A DNA stretch of 64,000 bases from Arenibacter catalasegens (GTDB taxonomy: Bacteria; Bacteroidota; Bacteroidia; Flavobacteriales; Flavobacteriaceae): the NCBI RefSeq assembly GCF_002909235.1, contig NZ_PHQQ01000007.1:1-64000 (forward strand), given 5' to 3'. The translations under genes and the position numbers were made by a program. The notes beneath the pieces are model-generated. The model saw nothing but the letters and a program-made list of their open reading frames with translations. It ran no database searches and was not told the origin of the DNA. This document shows positions 37,265 through 47,070 of the stretch, in pieces; position 1 is the first letter of the stretch, and each line of letters begins with the position of its first letter.

Positions 37265-37298
37265 TATCAAAAAAGCCATCTTAAAAGATGGCTTTTGT
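37265..37298 (-). terminator. terminator of purA
   Basis: AAAGCCATCTT and AAGATGGCTTT pair exactly with a very short loop. On the minus strand the second arm ends in six T residues directly after the purA stop codon. Confidence 0.75.
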
Positions 37299-38570
37299 TT
37301 ATCGATATATCGTCTGAGTCCTATCGGGTCCTACCGAAACAATCTTGATGGGGACTTCCAGTTCTTTTTCCAAGAACTTTATATAATCCATTAAGGTGTC
37401 CGGAAGTTCATCAGCCTTGCTCATTTTGGTCAAGTCTTTTGCCCAACCCTTCATTTCCGTATACACCGGAGTTACATATTCCGGTTCAATGCTATAAGGT
37501 AAATGTTTTATCTGTTTTCCTTTATAGTTGTATGCAGTACACACTTTTAGGGTTTTAAACCCGCTAAGTACATCTGCTTTCATCATCATTAATTCCGTTA
37601 CTCCATTAATCTCAACAGCATATTTAAGGGCAATTAAGTCTAACCATCCGCAACGTCTGGGTCTTCCTGTGGTTGCGCCAAATTCGTTACCGACACGGCC
37701 CATGGTGGCACCGTCCTCATCAAAAAGCTCTGTAGGGAACGGTCCACTACCTACACGGGTAGTGTAAGCCTTGAAAATACCTATGACGTTGCCAATTTTA
37801 TTTGGTGCCACGCCCAATCCAGTACAGGCACCTGCCGCTGTAGTGTTGGATGAGGTTACAAATGGATAGGTTCCAAAATCGATGTCCAACAAAGATCCTT
37901 GTGCACCTTCCGCCAATATTTTTTTGCCTTCCCTTTGTGCATTAAAAATGTACTCTTCACTATCTATGAAGGTCAATTTTTTTAATTCTTCAACAGCCAT
38001 AAAGAAATCGGCTTCCAATTCCTTTAGGTCATATTGGATCTCTACATTGTAAAAGTTGATCATAGCCTCATGTTTGTTGGCCAATGATCTGTATTTTTCT
38101 TTCCAGTCCGAGAATTCCAAATCCCCAACCCTCATTCCGTTTCTTCCCGTTTTGTCCATATATGTTGGACCAATACCCTTGAGGGTAGATCCAATTTTGG
38201 CCTTGCCTTTGGCAGTTTCAGAGGCTGCATCCAATAGGCGGTGGGTAGGCAAAATTAAATGGGCCTTTCTAGAGATAAATAATATAGACTTAATATCTAA
38301 ATTGAATTTCTTAAGGTTATCGAGCTCTTTTTTAAAGATAACGGGGTCTATTACCACACCGTTTCCGACAATGTTGACCGCAGTCTTGTGAAAAATTCCA
38401 GAGGGAATAGTGTGCAAAACATGTTTTATACCATCAAATTCCAGAGTGTGGCCAGCATTGGGTCCGCCTTGGAAACGTGCTATAATGTCATAGTTTTTTG
38501 TTAAAACATCAACTATTTTCCCTTTTCCTTCATCTCCCCATTGGAGTCCTAGTAGTAAGTCTACTGCCAT
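37299..38570 (-). CDS. purA: adenylosuccinate synthetase
   Basis: A 423-residue enzyme that joins IMP and aspartate using GTP, the first step to AMP. MAVDLLLGLQWGDEGKGK begins with the GTP-binding loop, followed by FQGGPNAGHT and GIGPTYMDKTGR. I choose the ATG at 38570, since the in-frame ATG at 38672 adds 34 residues that lie inside the fur gene. It lies 16 bp after the Fur-family gene and probably shares its promoter. A terminator follows. Confidence 0.95.
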   Translation of the reverse strand: MAVDLLLGLQWGDEGKGKIVDVLTKNYDIIARFQGGPNAGHTLEFDGIKHVLHTIPSGIFHKTAVNIVGNGVVIDPVIFKKELDNLKKFNLDIKSILFISRKAHLILPTHRLLDAASETAKGKAKIGSTLKGIGPTYMDKTGRNGMRVGDLEFSDWKEKYRSLANKHEAMINFYNVEIQYDLKELEADFFMAVEELKKLTFIDSEEYIFNAQREGKKILAEGAQGSLLDIDFGTYPFVTSSNTTAAGACTGLGVAPNKIGNVIGIFKAYTTRVGSGPFPTELFDEDGATMGRVGNEFGATTGRPRRCGWLDLIALKYAVEINGVTELMMMKADVLSGFKTLKVCTAYNYKGKQIKHLPYSIEPEYVTPVYTEMKGWAKDLTKMSKADELPDTLMDYIKFLEKELEVPIKIVSVGPDRTQTIYR

Positions 38571-38586
38571 TCTATATGTAATTGGA

Positions 38587-39042
38587 TTAATTATTCGTGT
38601 TCTCTTCCTTGATTTTTGTCCCGTAAAAATAGAGTGAGTGAGTATTGATCTTAATTTTGAAAACTTCCTCAATAGTCTTTTTTATACTTTGGATTCGGGG
38701 GTCGCAAAATTCCATGACTTCACCAGTATCCGTTAGGATAACATGATCGTGCTGTCTGTCAAAATAGGATTTTTCGTATTGGGCCTGGTTTTTTCCAAAC
38801 TGGTGTTTTCTAACTAATTTGCATTCCAATAGAAGCTCAATAGTATTGTAAAGTGTAGCCCTGCTAACCCGATAATTTTTGTTTTTCATAGTGATATAAA
38901 GTGATTCTATATCAAAATGTTCTTCACTATCGTATATTTCCTGTAAAATTGCGTAGCGCTCAGGTGTTTTTCTGTGCCCATTTCCCTCTAGAAAAGTGGT
39001 GAAGACATTTTTAACTATTTCTTGGTTCTTATTTTCGGCCAT
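38587..39042 (-). CDS. Fur family transcriptional regulator lacking the structural CxxC
   Basis: A 151-residue Fur-type regulator. The winged helix is clear ([13 protein letters not shown], then [17 protein letters not shown]). The dimer domain begins with [17 protein letters not shown]. In standard Fur the positions after HDH carry Cys-x2-Cys for structural zinc; here they are Leu103 and Thr106, and no second CxxC exists. His98 and His100 remain. It precedes purA by 16 bp. Loss of both CxxC motifs means its metal dependence may differ from Fur or PerR, so neither name is assigned. Confidence 0.85.
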   Translation of the reverse strand: MAENKNQEIVKNVFTTFLEGNGHRKTPERYAILQEIYDSEEHFDIESLYITMKNKNYRVSRATLYNTIELLLECKLVRKHQFGKNQAQYEKSYFDRQHDHVILTDTGEVMEFCDPRIQSIKKTIEEVFKIKINTHSLYFYGTKIKEENTNN

Positions 39043-39062
39043 AGCATTTACCCAGCTTTAGG

Positions 39063-39074
39063 GTACAAATGTAC
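39063..39074. promoter_or_regulatory. inverted repeat and -7 box of the fur-purA promoter
   Basis: On the minus strand TACATTTG (39066-39073) is the -7 box, 23 bases before the ATG. The inverted repeat GTACA-2-TGTAC (39063-39074) covers the box and could be an operator for the regulator itself. Confidence 0.45.
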
Positions 39075-39083
39075 AGTTAAAAT

Positions 39084-41291
39084 TTAAATTCTGGACACTT
39101 TATCGATACCGTTAATACGCTTTAGATTATCTATAACTTTTTTAAGGATAGCATTATTTTTTACAACAAGTGTAATTTTTCCGGAAAAGGTGCCTCCGTC
39201 GTTACCGAAATTAATATTCCGCATATTTACATGTAAATTGCCAGAGATTACTTCTGTAATTTCACTGATCAAACCTAGGTTGTCTATACCTGTCAGCATT
39301 ATTTCTACTGTAAATTCCTCTTGGGAAGAATCGATCCATTTGGCAGAAATAATCCTATAGGCGTAGTTGGACTGGAGAGATATGGCATTGGGACAGTTTT
39401 TCTTGTGTACCTTAATTCCATCATTTACACTAACGAATCCAAAAACTTCGTCTCCAGGAATGGGATTGCAGCATTGGGATAATTTATATTCCAGCTTATC
39501 CTCTTCCTTGCCAAAAACAAGCGTATCAAATTTAGTAGTTATTTCCTCTCTATGAATATCTTCAGGAACTGGGTTTCTCCTTATTCTATTCTTAAAGAAA
39601 CTAATAAAAGCATTACTATAAGATGCCGCAAAATCCTTTAACATCTGATTGTCAATAACTCCTATGCCCACTCTATAGAACAAGTCCAAACTGGTTTTGA
39701 GTTTAAAGAATATGACCAATTTGTTTATGGTATCCTCGTTAAGGGTAATTTTTTGTGATTTTAGTTTGCGTCTAAGAATTTCCTTACCGTCCATTGCGGT
39801 GGACTTCTTTTCTTCCCTTAATGAAGATTTTATCTTGGCCCTGGCCCTTGCTGTAGTGGCGTAATCTAACCAGCTTTGGCTGGGGCTGGCGGTGTCTGAG
39901 GTTAATATATCTACTTGGTCTCCACTGTTTAGGGTGGTGTTCAATGGGACTAATTTACCATTCACCTTGGCTCCTCTGGTGTGCATGCCCACTTCCGTAT
40001 GTATATTAAAGGCGAAATCCAAAGGTGTAGCGCCTTTTGGGAGGGATTTTAATTCTCCTTTAGGTGTAAATACAAAAATCTCCTTGGAATAAAGGTTAAG
40101 CTTAAATTCTTCTACAAAATCAACTGCGTTCGTATTGGCATTTTCCAATGCTTCCTGTAGTTTGTTAAGCCATTCTTCAATTCCTTGTTCTTTTTGATTG
40201 CCGTGTTTGTATTTAAAATGGGCCGCATAGCCTTTTTCGGCAATCTCGTGCATCCTTTCACTTCTTATCTGTACTTCTACCCATTTGCCCTTTGGTCCCA
40301 TTACCGTTATGTGTAGGGCCTCATATCCGGTAGATTTTGGAGAGGAAATCCAATCACGTAACCGAACAGGGTTGGGAGTGAAGTGGTCAGTAACGATGGA
40401 ATAAATTTTCCAGGCTATAAACTTTTCGTTCTGCCGGTCAGACTTGTAAATGATCCTTATGGCAAATTTGTCATAAATCTCATCAAAGGCCACATTCTGA
40501 ACCTTCATTTTTCGGCGGATAGAGAATATGGATTTCATCCGTCCTTTTATATAATAATCTAACTGCTCTTTATCCAAAGATTCGCTGATAACTCCCGAAA
40601 AAGCATCAATATAGGACTGTTGGTCTTCCTTGGATTCTTCAATTTTACCCAAAATATCTTCGTAGACATCCCGTTCCGTATATTTAAGGCTAAGGTCTTC
40701 CAGTTCTGTCTTTATGTTGTACAGACCTATTCTATGCGCCAATGGAGCATATATGTACAAGGTTTCCGATGCTATCTTCACTTGTTTATGCTCTGGCATG
40801 GAATCCATAGTGAGCATGTTGTGATACCTGTCTGCAATTTTTATAATAATGACCCGGACGTCATCATTTAACGTTAAAAGCATCTTTCTAAAATTCTCAG
40901 CCTGTTGGGATATGTTCATATCCTTTTTTAGGTGGGCAATTTTAGTGAGTCCATCCACGATACGTGCTACGGTTTCCCCGAACATACGTTCTATGTCGGC
41001 CAAAGTATACTCCGTGTCCTCAACAACATCGTGTAATAGTGCGGAGGCAATGGACACGGCATCCAAACCTATTTCGGAGCTTATTATTTTAGCCACTGCT
41101 ATAGGGTGAAAAATGTAGGCTTCTCCTGATTTTCTTCTTTGATTTTTATGTGCATCTACGGCAATATCAAAGGCGGAGCGTATCAATTTCTTATCCTCAT
41201 CGGTAAGATTCTGATAGCTTATGCGGAGCAATTCCTTGTATTGCTTGGCAATCTCCTTGTTTTCTTTCTCTATTGCTGCTTCGGTCATCAT
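39084..41291 (-). CDS. bifunctional (p)ppGpp synthetase/hydrolase (RelA/SpoT family)
   Basis: A 735-residue Rel protein. The N-terminal HD hydrolase domain (HPIAVAKI, LLHDVVEDT) is intact, and the synthetase domain has RDWISSPKSTGYEALH and QIRSERMHEIAEKG. TGS (IFVFTPKGELKSLPKGAT), a CC/zinc-finger region (CCNPIPGDEVFGF) and a C-terminal ACT domain follow. Both catalytic centres look complete, so it can make and degrade (p)ppGpp. It lies 41 bp downstream of the M48 protease gene and upstream of fur-purA; the GTP and purine themes sit together here. Confidence 0.93.
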   Translation of the reverse strand: MMTEAAIEKENKEIAKQYKELLRISYQNLTDEDKKLIRSAFDIAVDAHKNQRRKSGEAYIFHPIAVAKIISSEIGLDAVSIASALLHDVVEDTEYTLADIERMFGETVARIVDGLTKIAHLKKDMNISQQAENFRKMLLTLNDDVRVIIIKIADRYHNMLTMDSMPEHKQVKIASETLYIYAPLAHRIGLYNIKTELEDLSLKYTERDVYEDILGKIEESKEDQQSYIDAFSGVISESLDKEQLDYYIKGRMKSIFSIRRKMKVQNVAFDEIYDKFAIRIIYKSDRQNEKFIAWKIYSIVTDHFTPNPVRLRDWISSPKSTGYEALHITVMGPKGKWVEVQIRSERMHEIAEKGYAAHFKYKHGNQKEQGIEEWLNKLQEALENANTNAVDFVEEFKLNLYSKEIFVFTPKGELKSLPKGATPLDFAFNIHTEVGMHTRGAKVNGKLVPLNTTLNSGDQVDILTSDTASPSQSWLDYATTARARAKIKSSLREEKKSTAMDGKEILRRKLKSQKITLNEDTINKLVIFFKLKTSLDLFYRVGIGVIDNQMLKDFAASYSNAFISFFKNRIRRNPVPEDIHREEITTKFDTLVFGKEEDKLEYKLSQCCNPIPGDEVFGFVSVNDGIKVHKKNCPNAISLQSNYAYRIISAKWIDSSQEEFTVEIMLTGIDNLGLISEITEVISGNLHVNMRNINFGNDGGTFSGKITLVVKNNAILKKVIDNLKRINGIDKVSRI

Positions 41292-41332
41292 AAATTAAAA
41301 ATAGCACAAACTATACTAGTAGGCAACAAAAA

Positions 41333-42565
41333 TTATGCCTTTAAATTTTGAATTCTGGACATTAGGGTTGGGTGTGAATAGTGCATAAAAACATAGGCCG
41401 GATGGGGAGTGAGGTTGCTTAGACTATTTTTTGATAATTTTTTTAATGAGGTGATCAGAGGTTTGGAGGCAAAAGTGTTTTTGGCATAATCATCTGCCTG
41501 ATACTCAAATTTTCTAGACATAACGTTCATTATCAAGCCAGTAATTTCAGATATAGGACTGTAAAGTATTCCAAAACCGATAAGCGCGGCATGAAAACTT
41601 GGCTGTGAAACGCCTATGGCCAAAGATACCTCTGGGGTGTTTATGAATATTGATAAAATAAATAGGGTAAGGCCAGTTAGTAAAATGGAGGCAGATAAAT
41701 TAAAGATAATGTGTTTCCTTTTATAATGTCCAACTTCATGGGCCAGTACCGCTACAATTTCATCCTCTTCAAGATCATTGATCAAGGTGTCGTATAAGGT
41801 TATTCTTTTTTCTTTACCGAAACCCGAAAAATAGGCATTGGCCTTGGTAGATCGTTTTGATCCGTCTATGACAAAGATATTTTTTAGCTCAAAGCCCACA
41901 TTTTTTGCATACGCTTCAATTTTACTTTTTAAACTACCTTCTGCTAAGGGAGTCTGTTTATTAAAAAGGGGTACTATAAGTTTACTGTAAAAAAGGTTCA
42001 TGAAAAGCGAAAATACAGCAACGAGTGCCCAAGCATAAATCCAAAAGTTGGTGCCAGCCCATTGAAAGAACCAAATGACCAAGGACAGTATCCCTCCGCC
42101 AAGAATTATCATCATCATCCATCCTTTAAGCTTATCTGTCCAGAACAACTTTTTGGTACTCTTGTTAAACCCAAATTTTTCCTCGATAACAAAGGTATGG
42201 TAATATGAAAAAGGAGTGGTTACTATATCATTCCCGATCATGATTATGCCAAAAAACATCAGGGCAATAAGGATGGGGCTTTGACTAAGGCTTCTCGCTA
42301 CTGAATCGATCCATTCAAATCCTCCAAAAGTCAGAAATAACAATGTTAATAAGAGGGAAAAGACAGAACTGATTAGTCCAAAGCGATATTTGATTTTCTT
42401 GTACTCTTGGGATTTTCTATATTCCTCTTGGTCAAACACATCACTCAATTCGTTTGGTACCACATCGGAATAACGTTTGGCATTTAAGTATTCCAAAAAA
42501 GTTTCAATACAAAATTGAATAACTAATATGGCTATTATTATATAAAATAGGATGTTACTGTTCAT
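41333..42565 (-). CDS. M48 family metalloprotease (Ste24/CAAX-type)
   Basis: A 410-residue membrane protease. I choose the ATG at 42565, whose N-terminus is a membrane span (NSNILFYIIIAILVIQF); an ATG 40 codons upstream would run into the TrmH gene. Six or so spans surround the zinc motif AVLAHEVGHYKRKH, with the third ligand Glu in SRKFEYQADDYA. It matches Ste24-like M48A peptidases that act on membrane proteins or peptides. It lies between the trmH-type gene and relA. Confidence 0.88.
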   Translation of the reverse strand: MNSNILFYIIIAILVIQFCIETFLEYLNAKRYSDVVPNELSDVFDQEEYRKSQEYKKIKYRFGLISSVFSLLLTLLFLTFGGFEWIDSVARSLSQSPILIALMFFGIIMIGNDIVTTPFSYYHTFVIEEKFGFNKSTKKLFWTDKLKGWMMMIILGGGILSLVIWFFQWAGTNFWIYAWALVAVFSLFMNLFYSKLIVPLFNKQTPLAEGSLKSKIEAYAKNVGFELKNIFVIDGSKRSTKANAYFSGFGKEKRITLYDTLINDLEEDEIVAVLAHEVGHYKRKHIIFNLSASILLTGLTLFILSIFINTPEVSLAIGVSQPSFHAALIGFGILYSPISEITGLIMNVMSRKFEYQADDYAKNTFASKPLITSLKKLSKNSLSNLTPHPAYVFMHYSHPTLMSRIQNLKA

Positions 42566-42626
42566 GTAAATATTAATGGATTTCAATATTAATTTAAGCT
42601 GTAGTTCTTTTATTCTGATTCTTTTG

Positions 42627-43436
42627 TTAAAACCCTCTCTGCCTTCTAGCCTCAAAGATAAGTATTGCAGCGGATACGGAAACATTCATGGAGTCTATTT
42701 CTCCGTGCATGGGAATTATAATATTTTGAGAGGACTTGTTCAGCCATTCCTCGGATAGTCCAGTAGCTTCTGTACCCACTACTATGGCTGTTGGCTTAGT
42801 GAAATCCACTTCCGTGTAGGGTTTGGACGCACTTAAGGCTGCACAGTTGATGGCTATATTTCTATTTATTAAGTATTGAATTATCTCTTGTGTGGAGCCT
42901 AGGGCCAAATTGGTCGTAAATACACAACCAACGCTAGACCGGATTATATTGGGATTATAGAGGTCGCTTTTCGGATTGGCAATAATTACGGCATCTAGAT
43001 CAGCGGCATCCGCAGTGCGAAGAAGTGCACCTATATTGCCCGGTTTTTCAGGTGCTTCTGCTATTAAAATCAACGGGGAGTCGTTTCTGAAATTTAATGA
43101 TTCCAGTGAATGTTCCTTTGTTGCGGCGATGGCCAAAATACCCTCTGTGGTACCCCTATAGGCCAATTTTTGAAAAATTTCTTTCGAAACGGCTATAATT
43201 TCTGGTTTAGGTGAAACACTTTGAGTTACTTCCAAAACCATCTCAAAGCTAATAAGACCAGGATAAAAAAGCAGGATCTTTAGGTTGTATTTGCCTTTCA
43301 GGGCAAGTTGAAGTTCCTTGACTCCTTCAATAACAAAGAGGCCATTTTTTTTTCGCTCCCGGGATTTTTCTTTTAGTAATAAGATACTCTTTATTAGAGG
43401 GTTGTGGGTGCTGGTGATTTCTTTTGGGTGGCTCAT
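42627..43436 (-). CDS. TrmH/SpoU family RNA 2'-O-methyltransferase
   Basis: A 269-residue SPOUT enzyme. The N-terminal substrate-binding domain (KEITSTHNPLIKSILLLKEK) is followed by the knotted SAM domain with the three SpoU motifs: PEKPGNIGALLRTADA, IVVGTEATGLSEEW and IPMHGEIDSMNVSVSAAI. It will 2'-O-methylate a ribose in tRNA or rRNA; the exact target is not readable. The M48 gene follows on the same strand. Confidence 0.9.
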   Translation of the reverse strand: MSHPKEITSTHNPLIKSILLLKEKSRERKKNGLFVIEGVKELQLALKGKYNLKILLFYPGLISFEMVLEVTQSVSPKPEIIAVSKEIFQKLAYRGTTEGILAIAATKEHSLESLNFRNDSPLILIAEAPEKPGNIGALLRTADAADLDAVIIANPKSDLYNPNIIRSSVGCVFTTNLALGSTQEIIQYLINRNIAINCAALSASKPYTEVDFTKPTAIVVGTEATGLSEEWLNKSSQNIIIPMHGEIDSMNVSVSAAILIFEARRQRGF

Positions 43437-43441
43437 TGATG

Positions 43442-43449
43442 CAAAAATA
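43442..43449 (-). promoter_or_regulatory. -7 box of the TrmH-type gene
   Basis: TATTTTTG on the minus strand stands 5 bases before the ATG at 43436. No -33 TTG is visible. Confidence 0.5.
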
Positions 43450-43510
43450 ATATAATATTGTTAACTTAATTAAAGTTATGCGACGAATGGAGCAACTAAA
43501 GATAGGCACG

Positions 43511-44314
43511 ATGAAATATATGATTGTAGTGTTGGTGTTGGCCAGCGTGTTATCCTGCAAGCAGGAAAATAAAACAAAGGAAGTTAATGTGGAAATAACT
43601 GAACCTAAAACGGAATCAAATATAAACCTTGACCGATATCCAGAACCATTGTTAAAGGTTTTTGAAGCCCATGGTGGAATTGCGAATTGGAAGAACAAAA
43701 AGAGTTTGTTTTTTAAACTAGGGGAGGAGCTACATACGATCGATCTACAGTCTAGAAAAGATAGGATAGACGGTCCGGGATACGCCATTGGATTTGATGG
43801 GGAAAAGGTATGGCTGCAGAGCGAAGAAAATGCCTATAAAGGTGACCCCGTTTTTTATCACAACTTAATGTCTTATTTTTTTAATATGCCATTTATGTTG
43901 GGCGATAAGGGAATAATTTATGACGATACGGAAGATTTGGTGTATCAAGGGGTAAATTATCCTGGTATAGCCATTCGCTTTAAGTCTGGGGTAGGCACCT
44001 CCTATAAAGATGAATATTTTCTGCACTATGACCCGAAGACTTATGAAATGGCTTGGCTGGGATATTCAGTGAGCTACCGTAGTGGTGAGCGTTCCGATAA
44101 TGTAAATTGGATTGAGTATCAGGATTGGGCGGAAGTAAATGGACTAATGGTTCCAAGCTCATTGATGTGGTACAGTTCCGAAGGGCGCACCATTAAAGAA
44201 CCTAGAAAACCGGTTGTTTTTGAACAGGTAGCGTTCAGTGAGCAGTCCAAGCCGGAAAGTTTTTTTTCGAAGCCCGAAAATGGGGTATTTGTTGAAGGAA
44301 AAGTGCAAGAGTAA
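43511..44314 (+). CDS. DUF6503 family lipoprotein
   Basis: From the ATG at 43511 the protein is 267 residues with a lipoprotein signal ending in LSC (Cys16 or near). The ATG at 43478 would add 11 residues before the signal and is less likely. The N-terminal FEAHGGIANWKNKKSLFF and a beta-sandwich body fit DUF6503, seen widely in Flavobacteriia. The fold is close to LolA/YceI-like lipid-binding sheets, although I cannot confirm this. It is convergent with the DUF3810 gene. Confidence 0.72.
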   Translation: MKYMIVVLVLASVLSCKQENKTKEVNVEITEPKTESNINLDRYPEPLLKVFEAHGGIANWKNKKSLFFKLGEELHTIDLQSRKDRIDGPGYAIGFDGEKVWLQSEENAYKGDPVFYHNLMSYFFNMPFMLGDKGIIYDDTEDLVYQGVNYPGIAIRFKSGVGTSYKDEYFLHYDPKTYEMAWLGYSVSYRSGERSDNVNWIEYQDWAEVNGLMVPSSLMWYSSEGRTIKEPRKPVVFEQVAFSEQSKPESFFSKPENGVFVEGKVQE

Positions 44315-44468
44315 CCATTAAGGGTATTCCCCAAAATGAACAATAGTATTTAGTGCTACATTAGGAGTGTTCTTTGATTGTTTATAGGGGTTTATCCAAT
44401 AATTTATTTGCTTTGGGTAATTGATGCTGTTTTAATTTTACATGACTTTTGCGGCGCTATGTATTTCT

Positions 44469-45536
44469 TTATAAGGGATTTTCCTGATAATAGTTTACCA
44501 AGAGTGAAACAACGGCGTTGTAACTTTTTATACCCCCTTTCTGATTGTTGGCTTTTAAAAAGGTGTTAAATATAGATTTAAAAACAGGCTCTAGCGGATT
44601 TTCATGTGCCTGCCAGAAGTTGGCCTCTTCCCTATAATTCTTTTTAACGCCAGGGTTAAGTTTGCTGTATTGGCTTTTAAAGACATCATGATCCCGTCTA
44701 GCAAGCTCGTTCAGGCAATAACTTAGGGCGTAGGAATAAGCGGCATATTTAAAATAAATATCTTCATTGTTGGCCGTAACCAGATAGCCTATAAAATTGG
44801 TTTCATTTTCGGCGGAAAAACCCAATTGATGGCCAATCTCATGGCCACATATGACCGGAAATCTAAAATTGGGTAACTTACTATTGGCCTGGGCTTCATT
44901 GGTAAACGGATTTAAATAGCCGCCATAACCCATATAGGTCAAAGCCGTACTAAATATCGACTTCTTTAGGCTGGGTCTGTTGTAAGTGAAGAAAGGTATT
45001 TGTTTTTCAAGGGATTCATAACCTTTTAAGGTGAGTTCGAAAATTTCTTTTTTGGTATAGGGGACTTCAACTATTTTACTTGTGTCCTTGGTAATTTGAA
45101 AATGGATCTCATTGGTTTTACGAATAAGTTGCTCCACAAAATTTACCAAGTCCTGTTGACTGTGTTTATCCCCTAACTCCATAGTTTTAGCAAGGGGTTC
45201 ACGGTAATAATTTAATCCCCATAAGATATAGAATGTAAAGTAAGCTACAGATAAGACCATGGCAATATCCCTTAAAAATCCGAGGAGGTTTTTTTTAATG
45301 GACATTCTATTCACAATGATATAACCTACTCCCAAGATAATTAGAAGTGCGTATATGATATCACCGACGGAAAAAGGAATCCAGCCCAATATTGTTCGCC
45401 AAAATCCTGAAATAAACGGATATATTCCTTTACTGTAATAGGTTTCTATAAATTCAGGGTAATTCCCCAGCCACTTCACTATGATAACCTGCGGGATAAT
45501 TAGCAGGGCAATCAGATTTTTAATTTTGCTGTTCAT
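44469..45536 (-). CDS. DUF3810 membrane-anchored putative zinc protease
   Basis: A 355-residue membrane protein from the ATG at 45536; a longer frame upstream overlaps the divergent pepD gene and is rejected. Three N-terminal spans (about 5-105) precede a soluble domain with the zinc-binding motif ICGHEIGHQLGF and a following Glu in SAENETNFIGYL. This is the DUF3810 pattern, gluzincin-like. The substrate is unknown. Confidence 0.82.
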   Translation of the reverse strand: MNSKIKNLIALLIIPQVIIVKWLGNYPEFIETYYSKGIYPFISGFWRTILGWIPFSVGDIIYALLIILGVGYIIVNRMSIKKNLLGFLRDIAMVLSVAYFTFYILWGLNYYREPLAKTMELGDKHSQQDLVNFVEQLIRKTNEIHFQITKDTSKIVEVPYTKKEIFELTLKGYESLEKQIPFFTYNRPSLKKSIFSTALTYMGYGGYLNPFTNEAQANSKLPNFRFPVICGHEIGHQLGFSAENETNFIGYLVTANNEDIYFKYAAYSYALSYCLNELARRDHDVFKSQYSKLNPGVKKNYREEANFWQAHENPLEPVFKSIFNTFLKANNQKGGIKSYNAVVSLLVNYYQENPL

Positions 45537-45541
45537 CGTTT

Positions 45542-45549
45542 CAAAAATA
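45542..45549 (-). promoter_or_regulatory. -7 box of the DUF3810 gene
   Basis: TATTTTTG on the minus strand is 5 bases before the ATG at 45536. It is one of two outward-facing boxes in this 73-bp intergenic stretch. Confidence 0.45.
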
Positions 45550-45583
45550 ACCATTAATCTAGCATGGTTGTTTTTTCTATCTG

Positions 45584-45591
45584 TATTTTTG
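45584..45591 (+). promoter_or_regulatory. -7 box of pepD
   Basis: TATTTTTG on the plus strand ends 18 bases before the pepD ATG. The nearest TTG is only 13 bases upstream, so the -33 element is unclear. Confidence 0.5.
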
Positions 45592-45609
45592 AACTTATAA
45601 TTTATACAC

Positions 45610-47070
45610 ATGAACAAAGAAATAAGGAATTTAGAGCCTAGGAATATCTGGAATAAGTTTGCCGATTTAAATGAAGTGCCTAGACCTTCCAAACATGAGG
45701 AGTGCGTTATAGCATTTATGATGGAATTTGGGAAATCTCTTGGCTTGGAGACTTCAATAGATGAGGTAGGAAATGTGATCATAAAAAAAGTAGCAACCAA
45801 GGGAATGGAAAATAGGAAGACAATCATTCTCCAATCCCATTTAGATATGGTACATCAGAAAAACGCAGATACCGATTTTGATTTCAGTACCCAAGGAATA
45901 GAAATGTACGCAGACGGTGATTGGGTTAGGGCTAAAGGCACAACCTTGGGAGCCGACAACGGTTTGGGAGTAGCTACTATTATGGCAATCTTGGAAAGTA
46001 AAGAAATTCCCCATCCTTCCCTGGAAGCCTTATTTACTATTGATGAAGAAACGGGAATGACGGGGGCAAAAGGCCTAAAAGGCGGATTGTTGGAAGGTGA
46101 CATTTTATTAAATCTTGACACGGAAGATGATGATGAGATAGATATTGGTTGTGCCGGTGGAATAGATATTACGGCCAATGGAAATTATAAGGAAGAATCT
46201 TTGCCTAAAGGGACCCTTGCTTATAAAATAGTAGTAAAGGGGCTTTCTGGAGGTCATAGCGGTATGGATATCCATAAAGGTCTAGGCAATGCCAATAAGA
46301 TTATGAATGCTTTTTTAATGTTAGGGCAAAAGCATCTGAATTTGAGAGTTGCGAAAGTAGAAGGAGGCGGATTAAGAAATGCAATTCCCAGGGAAAGTAC
46401 AGCATTGGTGGTGGTAAATGAATCGGATTCCAAGGAACTCAATGAATTGGCAGAAGATTGGGTCAATAGTATATCGAAGGAATTTGTAGCTATAGAGCCT
46501 AAGCTTAAAATTGTATTAGAGCCAACCCTTACTCCCCTAAAGGTAATGGAAACTCTGGCCCAGAGTGCTTTGTTAAAGGCTATAAAGAATGCCCATAATG
46601 GTGTGTACGCTATGAGCAGGTCCATGGAGGGTTTAGTGGAGACCTCCAATAATATTGCCAGGGTTGAAGTTCAAAATGGCACTATAAAAATAGCATGTTT
46701 AACAAGGTCCTCCGTTGAGGCCGGTAAAACGGAATTGGCCCAAAAACTTAAAAATAATTTTGAAGAAGCGCAATATGAAGTGACTTTAAGTGGAGATTAC
46801 CCCGGTTGGAATCCTAATCCTGATTCTGATATTCTAAAGCTTTTGCAATCCAAGTATGTAGAATTGTTTAAGGAACAGCCCAATGTAGTGGCATGTCATG
46901 CAGGGCTGGAGTGTGGGATACTTGGGCAGAATTATCCTGATGTGGATATGATAAGTTTTGGACCCACCATTAAAGGGGCCCATTCTCCTGATGAGCGCGC
47001 CAGTATTACGTCATTGCAAAAATTTTGGAAGTTTATTTTAAAAATTTTGGAGGAAATTCCAAAAAAATAG
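45610..47070 (+). CDS. pepD: aminoacyl-histidine dipeptidase (peptidase D, M20 family)
   Basis: A 486-residue cytosolic M20 peptidase that cuts Xaa-His dipeptides. LQSHLDMVHQKN gives the first zinc His and Asp, TTLGADNGLGVA the bridging Asp, and FTIDEETGMTGAKG the catalytic Glu pair. The dimerisation lid with GGHSGMDIHKG and the final CHAGLECGILG and SPDERASI are as in PepD. It has its own promoter and no operon partner. Confidence 0.93.
   Translation: MNKEIRNLEPRNIWNKFADLNEVPRPSKHEECVIAFMMEFGKSLGLETSIDEVGNVIIKKVATKGMENRKTIILQSHLDMVHQKNADTDFDFSTQGIEMYADGDWVRAKGTTLGADNGLGVATIMAILESKEIPHPSLEALFTIDEETGMTGAKGLKGGLLEGDILLNLDTEDDDEIDIGCAGGIDITANGNYKEESLPKGTLAYKIVVKGLSGGHSGMDIHKGLGNANKIMNAFLMLGQKHLNLRVAKVEGGGLRNAIPRESTALVVVNESDSKELNELAEDWVNSISKEFVAIEPKLKIVLEPTLTPLKVMETLAQSALLKAIKNAHNGVYAMSRSMEGLVETSNNIARVEVQNGTIKIACLTRSSVEAGKTELAQKLKNNFEEAQYEVTLSGDYPGWNPNPDSDILKLLQSKYVELFKEQPNVVACHAGLECGILGQNYPDVDMISFGPTIKGAHSPDERASITSLQKFWKFILKILEEIPKK

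Noticed and set aside
38571-38672. Extra 34 residues before PurA
   Set aside because: They lie within the fur gene and are not part of the PurA family; the ATG at 38570 begins the conserved sequence.
45540-45827. N-terminal extension of the DUF3810 protein
   Set aside because: It overlaps the divergent pepD gene and its promoter; the membrane span starts at the ATG at 45536.
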